Below are positions 6,176-12,428 of a DNA stretch of 13,083 nucleotides, in pieces. The notes under the pieces were generated by a model, which saw nothing but the letters and a program-made list of their open reading frames with translations, was not told the origin of the DNA and did no database searches. Origin of the DNA: Candidatus Aenigmatarchaeota archaeon (GTDB taxonomy: Archaea > Aenigmatarchaeota > Aenigmatarchaeia > CG10238-14 > SCSR01); contig JASEGN010000021.1 of NCBI GenBank assembly GCA_030018055.1, positions 1-13,083 of the forward strand, given 5' to 3'. The position numbers were made by a program, and so were the translations under genes. Numbering within the stretch: position 1 is the stretch's first letter; every line of letters begins with the position of its first letter.

Positions 6176-6313
6176 TTGCCAGGAATTTGTGCAGCATGCA
6201 AAAATTTTTCACAAGCTTTAGTAACCTGTAAAGCTTGTGGAGCTACAGTTTGTCCCAGGTGCATTGAACCAAGCGGATTCTGCAGGCTATGTAAAGGTAG
6301 AAGATTTATTTAG
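6176..6313 (+). CDS. Small zinc-finger protein (four CxxC pairs), TTG start
   Basis: This 45-aa frame begins MPGICAAC (TTG read as Met) and ends CRLCKGRRFI. Eight cysteines form four CxxC pairs: C5/C8, C18/C21, C26/C29 and C36/C39, enough for two zinc sites in a treble-clef or zinc-ribbon pair. From memory, similar 45-60-aa proteins starting MPG-C--C are common in archaea; their function is unknown to me, with nucleic-acid or ribosome binding possible. The frame has no ATG or GTG: upstream it meets TAA at 6146-6148, and TTG at 6176 is the first plausible start, about 29 bases after a TATA-like box. The gene lies between tRNA-Leu(CAA) and the convergent coiled-coil gene. It is easily missed because of its length and start codon. 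The stop is TAG, followed by a T-rich tract. Confidence 0.75.
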   Translation: MPGICAACKNFSQALVTCKACGATVCPRCIEPSGFCRLCKGRRFI

Positions 6314-6344
6314 CTTTTCTAACTTTTAATTATTTTTCCTTTTC
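6314..6344 (+). terminator. T-rich termination tract after the zinc protein gene
   Basis: Three runs of four or five T on the plus strand (CTTTTC, CTTTTAA, ATTTTTCC) follow directly after the stop codon, which is typical of factor-independent archaeal termination. No hairpin is seen. Confidence 0.4.
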
Positions 6345-6351
6345 TTCCTTG

Positions 6352-6699
6352 TCACTGCTCTTCCTTTTCTTCTGGCATTGTTTCTTCTTTGCTAATGCTT
6401 GATAGTGGTTTTATCGAGCTCTCTACTTCCTCAATTCTCTTGTTCAACTTTTTTATCTCTTCTCCATTATTTAAGACACTCTGCAGAGAGTTTTCTAATT
6501 TTCCAATCGTTTCGTTCAATCTTTTTATTTCCCTTCTCACCTCTATTAACGCGCACCAAAGCTGAGCAAATTTTACTTCTGGTGTGGAAGTATAGGCTGC
6601 TCTATGCATCCTCGTAGCATCAAATACCTCACTCAACAAAATCTTGGCATCCTCTCTAAGTAAAGACTTCCAATCTTCATTCTTTTTAAAGAGTATCAT
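6352..6699 (-). CDS. Coiled-coil protein of unknown function
   Basis: The 115-aa protein starts with a basic, hydrophobic-edged segment (MILFKKNEDWKSLLREDAKI), then a mostly helical region (about 20-55) containing FDATRMHRAAYTS and an aromatic stretch (FAQLWCALIEV). A heptad-patterned coiled coil (about 52-100) follows, and the tail is strongly acidic (EETMPEEKEEQ). It has no signal peptide or membrane segment. I do not recognise a family. The ATG at 6699 is supported by a minus-strand TATA element about 30 bases upstream, inside the 62-base gap shared with the divergent FKBP gene. The gene is convergent with the small zinc-protein gene. Confidence 0.7.
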   Translation of the reverse strand: MILFKKNEDWKSLLREDAKILLSEVFDATRMHRAAYTSTPEVKFAQLWCALIEVRREIKRLNETIGKLENSLQSVLNNGEEIKKLNKRIEEVESSIKPLSSISKEETMPEEKEEQ

Positions 6700-6725
6700 A
6701 TTTATTATTTTTAAACTACTACGTT

Positions 6726-6745
6726 GATATAAATTTATAATAAAG
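6726..6745. promoter_or_regulatory. Overlapping divergent promoters of the coiled-coil gene and FKBP gene
   Basis: On the minus strand, TTTATATC (6733-6726) lies about 30 bases before the ATG at 6699. On the plus strand, TTTATAAT (6734-6741) lies about 24 bases before the ATG at 6762. Both starts therefore look leaderless or nearly so. Confidence 0.5.
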
Positions 6746-6761
6746 TACTAGAGGTTTTCAA

Positions 6762-7418
6762 ATGGAAGAAGGAAACTTTATTTACATAGATTTGATTGGA
6801 AGGGTAAAAGATACTGGAGAAATTTTTGAAACAACCAAGGAAGATGTTGCTAAGCAAGAAGGTATTTTCAACAAGAGATTTAAGTACAAGCCATTACTGC
6901 AGATAATTGGAAGTAAAGCACTGGTACCTGGATTAGAAAATACCATTAAATCCATGCAAGTTGGTGAAAAAAGAATTATTGAACTGGAGCCAAAGGATGC
7001 ATTTGGTGAGAGAAGAGATGAGCTGATAAAATTGTTCAACATAGCTATGTTTAAGGAACGAGGAATAGACCCATTTCCAGGTGCTAGTGTGACAATAAAC
7101 GGTTTACCTGGGAGGATACTTAGTGTTTCTGGTGGAAGGGTTAAAGTTGATTTTAACCATCCATTAGCTGGAAAACCAATAATCTATGAGGTTGAAGTTA
7201 AAGAGGAGATTAAAAATTTAGAAGAAAAAATACCTGCAATTATTAGCGCCTATTCTAATCTGGAGAAGGATGAATTCTCCACAAAAATCCAGGAAAAGGT
7301 TGTTGAAATAGATACTAAAGATAAAGATTTAGCATCGGAAGTTAAAAGAGCTATCTCTACCACAATTAAAAGATGGGTTGGAGATGTTGAGAAAATTAAA
7401 TTCATTAGTTATTTTTAA
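6762..7418 (+). CDS. FKBP-type peptidyl-prolyl isomerase / chaperone (long archaeal type)
   Basis: The 218-aa protein speeds cis-trans isomerisation at prolyl bonds and probably acts as a cytoplasmic folding helper. The FKBP core comprises about residues 1-85 and 138-148, with VPGLENTIKSMQVGEKRIIELEPKDAFG at about 55-82, the family's most recognisable block. An insert-in-flap domain (about 86-137, ending GGRVKVDFNHPLAGK at about 124-138) is characteristic of SlyD-like and archaeal FKBPs and binds unfolded chains. The C-terminal extension (about 150-218) is typical of the long archaeal FKBP26 form. There is no signal peptide. The gene is 21 bases upstream of rpo3 on the same strand and may be co-transcribed with it. 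The ATG at 6762 follows a TATA box by about 24 bases. Confidence 0.92.
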   Translation: MEEGNFIYIDLIGRVKDTGEIFETTKEDVAKQEGIFNKRFKYKPLLQIIGSKALVPGLENTIKSMQVGEKRIIELEPKDAFGERRDELIKLFNIAMFKERGIDPFPGASVTINGLPGRILSVSGGRVKVDFNHPLAGKPIIYEVEVKEEIKNLEEKIPAIISAYSNLEKDEFSTKIQEKVVEIDTKDKDLASEVKRAISTTIKRWVGDVEKIKFISYF

Positions 7419-7439
7419 TCAAAAAAACAATTTGATTTC

Positions 7440-8102
7440 ATGAAGATAAAGATTTTAAATAGAACTGATTCTGAAATTCAGTTTTTAGTTGAAAAAATTA
7501 GTCCAGCATTTGCAAATGCTCTAAGAAGGATAGCGATGACAGAAGTACCAACCATGGCTATAGAATGGATTGATTTTGTCAGAAATGATTCTGCTCTTAA
7601 TGATGAAATTTTAGCGAATAGAATTGGATTAATTCCCCTAACCTTTGATGGGAAAGCATACAACTTACCAGCTGAATGTAAATGTGGAGGCAAAGGTTGT
7701 AGTAGGTGCCAGGTAAAACTTAAGTTAAAAAAGGAAGGTCCTTGTATGATTTATTCTGGTGATCTAGAAACTGGAGCCAAGGATGTAAAACCGGTTTTTG
7801 ATAAAATACCAATAGTTGAACTTTTTGAGGATGAGAAGCTTGAGTTTGAGGCGATAGCTCAACTAGGATTAGGGCTGGAGCATGCTAAATGGCAAGCAGC
7901 TGTAGTTGGATATAAAAACAAGCCAGTAAAAGAAATCGAAAGGAAGGATGAAAGTGAGGAAACTAAATACATTGAAGATGCGTTTATTTTTAATCTTGAG
8001 AGCATTTGTGGACTAAAACCAGAGGAAATTGTTGTTAGGGCTGCAGAAATTCTTGAAGCCAAGTTAAAGGATTTTGCGAAAGAGTTAAAAAAATTAGAAT
8101 AG
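7440..8102 (+). CDS. rpo3: DNA-directed RNA polymerase subunit D (Rpo3)
   Basis: The 220-aa protein pairs with Rpo11 to form the alpha-like platform that starts RNA polymerase assembly. The conserved dimerisation block FANALRRIAMTEVPTMAIE is at residues 24-42, followed by the ANRIGLIPLTFD segment (59-70). A Zn-type loop has C80, C82, C87 and C90 (CKCGGKGCSRC), like the Rpb3 zinc loop. The final helix (EEIVVRAAEILEAKLKDFAKEL) matches the family C-terminus. The Fe-S domain that some archaea carry in the second half of subunit D is absent: no further cysteine cluster occurs, only C102 and a single C near 190, which explains the shorter length. In many archaea the gene sits in the uS13-uS4-uS11 ribosomal cluster; here it is instead beside FKBP and upstream of a tRNA-Leu. 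Confidence 0.95.
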   Translation: MKIKILNRTDSEIQFLVEKISPAFANALRRIAMTEVPTMAIEWIDFVRNDSALNDEILANRIGLIPLTFDGKAYNLPAECKCGGKGCSRCQVKLKLKKEGPCMIYSGDLETGAKDVKPVFDKIPIVELFEDEKLEFEAIAQLGLGLEHAKWQAAVVGYKNKPVKEIERKDESEETKYIEDAFIFNLESICGLKPEEIVVRAAEILEAKLKDFAKELKKLE

Positions 8103-8106
8103 ATGA

Positions 8107-8130
8107 ATTTTTAGTTTAAATTTTTCTTTT
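8107..8130 (+). terminator. T-rich tract between rpo3 and tRNA-Leu(UAA)
   Basis: T-runs of five, five and four bases follow the rpo3 stop codon and could end its transcript. The AGTTTAAATTTTT part is also at the right distance (about 28 bases) to be the TATA element of the tRNA gene at 8146, so the two roles cannot be separated by eye. Confidence 0.35.
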
Positions 8131-8145
8131 GGCAATATTTTATAT

Positions 8146-8291
8146 GCAGGGGTAGCCAAGTCTGGTTAAAGGCGCAAGAGCGCTGCTGCGGAGCTTAAGA
8201 TGCTCACTTGGCTTATATCTTAAGCACTGAGTAAAAAATGAAGAGACCTTGTGGCTTAGTGCCTTCGTGGGTTCGAATCCCACCCCCTGCA
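8146..8291 (+). tRNA. tRNA-Leu(UAA) with a 14-nt intron at 30/31 and a 46-nt intron at 37/38
   Basis: Class II tRNA: acceptor GCAGGGG/CCCCTGC, D stem GCC/GGC, variable arm GGC-TTAGT-GCC, T arm GTGGG-TTCGAAT-CCCAC, discriminator A. Intron 1 is 8179-8192 between positions 30 and 31: CGCA pairs perfectly with TGCG, the bulges are AGA and GAG, and GC-GCT-GC forms the inner hairpin. Intron 2 is 8200-8245 at 37/38: CTTA pairs with GAAG at three of four positions, and the intron folds internally via CTCA/TGAG and GCTTA/TAAGC. Splicing gives anticodon stem CAAGG/CCTTG, loop CTTAAGA with anticodon TAA and a mature length of 86 nt. Long stretches are identical to tRNA-Leu(CAA) at 5962 (D arm, T arm, part of the variable arm), so the two are related copies with different intron sets. 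Confidence 0.9.
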
Positions 8292-8693
8292 CTAAATATG
8301 AAGTAGTTATTTGTCTAAAGAAAAAGAATAAGTGCTAAGAACATTTCAATTCGACCTTTTCTTTAACTCAGATATAATAAATACAACCAAGGCTAACATC
8401 ATTGAAGGAAATTTTCTTAAGAAGGATGGAGTACACTTTTCCAGTTATCCAAATAGATTATGAACGAAGTAAGATACTTTTGCTTATACAAGACTTGGAG
8501 AAGGAACCTTAACACAATTAATTTTATGCTGTTAATACAGGAAAAAATAACGTTGAACCTAGAAAATGTTCAGTTAGTAGATGCAACTATTACTGTAGTA
8601 GAAGTTTCAGAAATCATCCATGGAGAGGTTATAGTAAGTCAATAGAAGAAAATTTTTCTTTACCAATATTTTAATTCAAACCAATAGTTTCTT
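8292..8693. other. Gene-poor gap of about 400 bases with broken short reading frames
   Basis: No convincing complete gene is present. Short plus-strand frames occur one after another: an open stretch ending at the TGA at 8460-8462 (IIEGNFLKKDGVHFSSYPNRL-like), a 28-codon frame from ATG 8426 (starts MEYTFPVIQIDYERSK), and a 61-codon frame from ATG 8460 to 8645 whose second half (ENVQLVDATITVVEVSEI) has protein-like beta composition. They lie in different frames and overlap, which would fit a gene decayed by frameshifts, but I recognise no family and cannot exclude chance. The last 30 bases hold the promoter of the M50 protease gene. Confidence 0.3.
8663..8677 (+). promoter_or_regulatory. TATA-like element for the M50 protease gene
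   Basis: CCAATATTTTAATTC is centred about 24 bases before the ATG at 8694, again pointing to a leaderless transcript. Confidence 0.4.
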
Positions 8694-9845
8694 ATGCTAG
8701 ACCTTGAAACTATATCAGTTTTAATTTTCTTTTTTGTAATCACACTCCTTCTTATAAAAGACAGGAAAAACATTAAGTTTAGTTATGGAGTTATAGTAAG
8801 AAGATGGGAAAGAGGAAGAGAAGCAATCGATAGGTTTGTTAAAAAATACAGGAAAATTATAAAACCAGTCGGCATTTTTGCAATATGCGTTTGTGTTCTA
8901 GCATCTGTGGTCACCTTCTCTTATTTGTTTTATTGTCTTGTGTCACCCCAACTCCGTGGAAAATGTTTTGCACTTCTTTTACCTACAGTTGGTGAGGCAA
9001 AATACCCTGAACAACTACCAGTAATTTCTCCGAGATTTTGGTATTGGATACTAGCGATTTTTATAGTTATAGCTTCTCATGAGAGCATGCATGCAATCTA
9101 CGCAAGGGCTGAAAATGTGCAAATAAAAAATTATGGGTTAATTCTGTTTTTGTTTTTTCCTTTAGGAGCTTTCGTTGATCCAAACATGCAGCAAGTAAAG
9201 AAGCTTAGCTTTACCAGAAAACTTCGTATCTATGCGGCAGGTAGCTTCGGAAACTTTTTTGCTGCGCTAATAGTATTTTTGTTTTCCATTTTGCTAGGTC
9301 TTATTATTTATCAGCTATTTTCATATCCTGCTGGCGTAATGGTTGGTAGCCTAATTAATAAAACCCCTGCCTTCTACGCCAACTTAAGTGGAATAATCTT
9401 AGAAATCAATGGCAGTGAGATAAAAAATCTTTATGATTTAGCAACCTTCCTTAATAAAACTAAGCCAGAGCAAAATCTCACAATAAAAACAACCGAAAGA
9501 GTATTTTTACTCCAAACTATTAAACACCCAGAGATAGAGGGAAGAGGGTTCATAGGAATTAGAAACTTAGATACAGCCTTCAAATGGAAGTACTTCGACA
9601 CCTATCAGTCTGAAAATTTTAGAATTTCTTCAAGCATATTTTTTACCTTGCTAGGGTGGATATTTATAGCAAATTTAGGAATCGGAATGGCAAATTTATT
9701 GCCAATAAGACCACTGGATGGAGGTTTAATTTTTGAGGAGTTTGCAAGGAAAATATTTAAAGAAAGAGGTGAGGCTGTAACAAGGTTTGTTACCTCATTA
9801 ACTTTATTCCTGATCATAGCTAACTTTCTGGTAACGATTTTCTAA
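8694..9845 (+). CDS. M50 site-2 protease family membrane metalloprotease with internal PDZ-like domain
   Basis: The 383-aa integral membrane protein is of the site-2 protease type, which cuts substrates within the membrane. The zinc motif HExxH is HESMH at residues 129-133, in a transmembrane helix (about 116-137). The third zinc ligand motif is NLLPIRPLDGG at 334-344 (Asp342). Further hydrophobic helices lie at about 7-21, 58-83, 145-162, 184-208, 313-336 and 364-382. Between the catalytic helices, about residues 213-290 (containing YANLSGIILEINGSEIKNL) form a PDZ-like module facing outside, as in RseP-type and archaeal homologues. Its substrates are unknown; family members often release membrane-bound regulators. 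The gene's last 26 bases overlap the end of the convergent eS1 gene. The ATG at 8694 is supported by a TATA-like box. Confidence 0.88.
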   Translation: MLDLETISVLIFFFVITLLLIKDRKNIKFSYGVIVRRWERGREAIDRFVKKYRKIIKPVGIFAICVCVLASVVTFSYLFYCLVSPQLRGKCFALLLPTVGEAKYPEQLPVISPRFWYWILAIFIVIASHESMHAIYARAENVQIKNYGLILFLFFPLGAFVDPNMQQVKKLSFTRKLRIYAAGSFGNFFAALIVFLFSILLGLIIYQLFSYPAGVMVGSLINKTPAFYANLSGIILEINGSEIKNLYDLATFLNKTKPEQNLTIKTTERVFLLQTIKHPEIEGRGFIGIRNLDTAFKWKYFDTYQSENFRISSSIFFTLLGWIFIANLGIGMANLLPIRPLDGGLIFEEFARKIFKERGEAVTRFVTSLTLFLIIANFLVTIF

Positions 9846-10395
9846 TTCTTTCTATCCTCCTAAATTCAAAATTTCTTAGGGGATAAGTCTTCCTACTCTC
9901 AGCGATTATGCTTGACCTAAGTTCACCGGAAATAACCCCTTTTAAAAATTCCTCTAGAGTCAATTTTTCAATTTCATTTTTTACTAGATCAGCAAGTTTT
10001 AATCTCACCGCCTTTTCTATGGTAGCTTTGGCTTTTTTTGATGTTGTAGCTAGAACTTTAACCCTTAATCCAACCTCATCTTTTGTTTTCAAATCTTGAA
10101 TTATGTCAATCCTTCTCACTCTATGAACAACCATCCTTGCTAGGTAATCTCTCATAACCTCAAAAACATCAAATTCGGTAAAGCCTTTATCTTCCTTAAC
10201 TTCATTAATCCTAAAGATCATTTTCATGTAAAATTTCTTCACATCATCTGTTAGATCAACTACACTAACAGTTAATCTCCTTCCAACAAGTTCTTGTGGT
10301 TTAGAAGCAAGGGTTCTGGTTAGTTCAACTCCACCAAAATAACCCGGAGCTACTATTGTGAACCATCCCTTACCCTTAATCTTTCTTACTACCAT
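9820..10395 (-). CDS. rps3ae: 30S ribosomal protein eS1 (S3Ae)
   Basis: The 191-aa protein is a component of the small ribosomal subunit near the mRNA exit and platform. It shows the S3Ae pattern: basic start with GWFTIVAPGYFGG (residues 10-22), GRRLTVSVVDLTDD, the FDVFEVMRDYLARMVVHRVRRID block in the middle and the C-terminal TYPLRNFEFRRIERIRKS. The ATG at 10395 lies inside the upstream DHH nuclease gene (20-base overlap). A Shine-Dalgarno-like GAGGTT (minus strand 10409-10404) sits eight bases before it, unlike the leaderless first genes of this window. It is the last gene of the 73-aa membrane protein, uS15, DHH and eS1 operon. Its 3' end overlaps the convergent M50 protease gene by 26 bases. 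Confidence 0.95.
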   Translation of the reverse strand: MVVRKIKGKGWFTIVAPGYFGGVELTRTLASKPQELVGRRLTVSVVDLTDDVKKFYMKMIFRINEVKEDKGFTEFDVFEVMRDYLARMVVHRVRRIDIIQDLKTKDEVGLRVKVLATTSKKAKATIEKAVRLKLADLVKNEIEKLTLEEFLKGVISGELRSSIIAESRKTYPLRNFEFRRIERIRKSLPES

Positions 10396-11743
10396 GCTTG
10401 CTCAACCTCATCTCGACCATCTCCATAAAATTTCTTTCTCTTCCCTTTGGTATTAATCCTCCGGCTGCAAACAGGTGACCGCCACCACTGCCACCAACCC
10501 TTTCCGCAACCCATGCCACAACATCTCTTAAATTTATTTCCACGTCATGGGCAGCCCTTGCAGAAATTTTAACCTTTCCATCTGAATCTGCAAAACCGAA
10601 TATGGGCTTATTTCTCTCTATCAAATTTGAATTTAATAAAATTGAAACTAAAGGTGCTATCAAAGTATCTTTAATCCTATCTCCAGCAAAAACGTAGGTA
10701 GCATTCTCCGTAACTTTTATCCCCTCACTTCTAACCCAGTCCAAATATTGGGCAATAAGTCTTCTATAATCTTCTAGTATGGATAAAGCGATCTTGACAG
10801 CTTCTCTATCGCCTAAACAAACTCTTATTCCAACATCCCACCTATCCATTCTACCACAAGCATTCACCAAAGTTGCAAACTCACGAGCATCCTTTATTTC
10901 CATCGGTCTTTCTATCAGGGTATAGTTATCTCCAAATATATCCTCAGCACTCTCTTCCTTTCCTCGCAACCTTTCAATTATGATCGCGGATGCTAACTTC
11001 CTTTGTTCCTCTAAATTAAGGTCGCTAAGCTTACGCCATTCATCATCTCCTTTTATTTTTATCCCATGTTCTGAAAGGAATTGAACAGCATTCGATTCTG
11101 AACCACTAATCCCAGGAATAAATAGGTCAAATGAATATTCTAAAGCTTTGTGAACAGGTCTGCTATATCTTCCATATAACTTTATTCCTCGCTCAACCTT
11201 AACTTTTCCTAGCTTTTCAGCTTCTTCTACTATTTTTCTAGCATGCTCTTTAAATTCAACCTCATCTACACCACCAACTATAGCTAAATCCACAAGATCA
11301 TCACTCTTCAGGTCAATTGCTTTTGCAAAAAGATACGTAACCATAGATGCAGAAAGGTCATCAATTCCATCTAACATAGGATTTAAATGAAAGAGGTTCG
11401 AGTGCTTTAAATTTATGGGGAAATGATGGTCAAGGACAAAAACTTCTCCTTCTTCCAAAATATTTTCTAAAAAATTAAGCTGCCCACTTCCACAATCCAG
11501 TAGAACTAATATTTTACCCTGTAAATTTAACTCATCAATTATTTCTTTGGTCAGTTGCTTAATTATCCTTAATTCAAAGTTCCTTTTTTTACCCAAAAGC
11601 ATCTTTATAAATATCGAAGAAGCACAAATACCATCCGCGTCGTTATGCGAAATTATCTTAACAACTTTTTCCTTTGAAATTGAATTAAAAGTTCTGCTCA
11701 CACTACCTAGCTCATCGAAGAACAAACTACCACTTCCTAACAA
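10376..11743 (-). CDS. RecJ-like DHH phosphoesterase / exonuclease (archaeal GAN type)
   Basis: The 455-aa protein has the DHH superfamily motifs: ISHNDADGICASS near 31-43 (motif I, metal-binding Asp), VLLDCGSGQ near 80-88, VLDHHFPI near 103-110 (the DHH motif itself), then the DHHA1-type C-terminal motif GGSGGGHLFAAGG near 422-434. It is probably a Mn-dependent nuclease acting on single-stranded DNA or RNA; archaeal relatives bind GINS in the replication complex. Position between uS15 and eS1 is a familiar archaeal gene neighbourhood. The start is uncertain: the longest frame begins at TTG 11743, overlapping uS15 by 17 bases, but TTG 11725, one base past the uS15 stop and preceded by GGAAGTGG, or GTG at codon 15 are also possible. 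The catalytic region is unaffected by this choice. Confidence 0.88.
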   Translation of the reverse strand: MLGSGSLFFDELGSVSRTFNSISKEKVVKIISHNDADGICASSIFIKMLLGKKRNFELRIIKQLTKEIIDELNLQGKILVLLDCGSGQLNFLENILEEGEVFVLDHHFPINLKHSNLFHLNPMLDGIDDLSASMVTYLFAKAIDLKSDDLVDLAIVGGVDEVEFKEHARKIVEEAEKLGKVKVERGIKLYGRYSRPVHKALEYSFDLFIPGISGSESNAVQFLSEHGIKIKGDDEWRKLSDLNLEEQRKLASAIIIERLRGKEESAEDIFGDNYTLIERPMEIKDAREFATLVNACGRMDRWDVGIRVCLGDREAVKIALSILEDYRRLIAQYLDWVRSEGIKVTENATYVFAGDRIKDTLIAPLVSILLNSNLIERNKPIFGFADSDGKVKISARAAHDVEINLRDVVAWVAERVGGSGGGHLFAAGGLIPKGRERNFMEMVEMRLSKHGSKKD

Positions 11744-12167
11744 TTAGTTTAGCCTCAGCTGGATCATAATGCCAATCTTTTGGTAAAATTCCTTCTCTTA
11801 CATAATATTTTACAAGTCTTCTTATTCTGGATTCCAAATTTTCTAAACCCCTTCTTGAGTGTTTATCTTTCCTATGTTTTTCTAGATGCTCTCTTAAATC
11901 AACAACTCTTCTTAACAAAAAAAGTAAATCTTCGGGCAACTCTGGATAGAGGTTTGCTTCCTTCATCAGTTGAGCTATGGATTTTCCTGTAATTAACTTA
12001 ACATCTGGCACACCATACCTATCCCTTAAAATAGTACCTATTTGGGCCGAGCTGTATCTTTTTTTAGCAAGTTCAACAACAAGCTTTTTTACCTCTTCTT
12101 TCTTGATCTTTAACCATCTAGGCGGTTCTTTTCTAGGCGGTCTTTTCGAACTGGCTTTACCAACCAT
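11727..12167 (-). CDS. rps15: 30S ribosomal protein uS15
   Basis: The 146-aa protein is the archaeal/eukaryotic-length uS15, with the extra N-terminal domain (about 1-60, PPRWLKIKKEEVKKLVVELAK, then a region ending IGTILRDRYGVPDV) and the core S15 fold after about residue 70. The core signature is LRRVVDLREHLEKHRKDKHS (about 84-103), followed by ESRIRRLVKYYVREGILPKDW. It binds 16S rRNA and organises the central domain of the small subunit. The ATG at 12167 follows the stop of the 73-aa membrane protein gene by two bases, with a weak AAGGAA (minus strand 12178-12173) as ribosome-binding site. It is followed directly by the overlapping DHH nuclease gene. Confidence 0.95.
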   Translation of the reverse strand: MVGKASSKRPPRKEPPRWLKIKKEEVKKLVVELAKKRYSSAQIGTILRDRYGVPDVKLITGKSIAQLMKEANLYPELPEDLLFLLRRVVDLREHLEKHRKDKHSRRGLENLESRIRRLVKYYVREGILPKDWHYDPAEAKLIVRKW

Positions 12168-12169
12168 AG

Positions 12170-12391
12170 CTATTCCTTAAATTCCCTTATCAACCAGATG
12201 AAAATTAAGCCAACGGTCGAAATAAAGCTAATAAATGCTCCTACCATGGACAAAATTGCTGGAAGTCCTTTTGGAGTGATTATGGTTAATCCTATACCAG
12301 AAGATAAAATTCCCGCCCCTATTACTATAAACAATATTGCAAAATTTTCCGCAGTTTCAAGTGCGTCTCTCCCTTTTAATTTTTCGAGCAT
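12170..12391 (-). CDS. Small two-helix membrane protein, unknown function
   Basis: The 73-aa protein has a short charged N-terminus (MLEKLKGRDALETAE), two predicted transmembrane helices (about 17-38 and 46-68) separated by a KGLPA turn, and a charged tail (REFKE). Charge placement suggests both ends are cytoplasmic. I recognise no family. It is the first gene of the uS15-DHH-eS1 operon, with a stop codon two bases before the uS15 start, so it is probably co-expressed with the translation genes. The ATG at 12391 has a TATA element (AAAATATATTTG, minus strand 12428-12417) about 32 bases upstream, in the 37-base gap shared with the divergent deoxyribosyltransferase-like gene. Confidence 0.75.
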   Translation of the reverse strand: MLEKLKGRDALETAENFAILFIVIGAGILSSGIGLTIITPKGLPAILSMVGAFISFISTVGLIFIWLIREFKE

Positions 12392-12394
12392 AAT

Positions 12395-12428
12395 TAGTTT
12401 ATTTTTATGTTAAGTACAAATATATTTT
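12395..12428. promoter_or_regulatory. Divergent promoters of the ribosomal operon and the deoxyribosyltransferase-like gene
   Basis: The gap is only 37 bases. On the minus strand, AAAATATATTTG (12428-12417) serves the 73-aa gene. On the plus strand, a TATA-like TTTATTTTTATG (about 12398-12409) is centred near 27 bases before the ATG at 12429. The minus TATA box abuts the start codon of the other gene. Confidence 0.45.

Noticed and set aside
5980..6264. Minus-strand frame of 94 codons over tRNA-Leu(CAA)
   Set aside because: It is the complement of the tRNA and of the zinc-protein gene; no independent support.
8194..8225. Inverted repeat GCTTAAGAT/ATCTTAAGC as a terminator hairpin
   Set aside because: It lies across the anticodon loop and intron of tRNA-Leu(UAA), with no T-run after it. 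It is better explained as intron folding, and its 5' half contains the anticodon.
8146..8291. Reading the two Leu tRNAs as tRNA-Ser because of the long variable arm
   Set aside because: Spliced anticodons are TAA and CAA and the discriminator is A, as for Leu; archaeal tRNA-Ser usually has G73.
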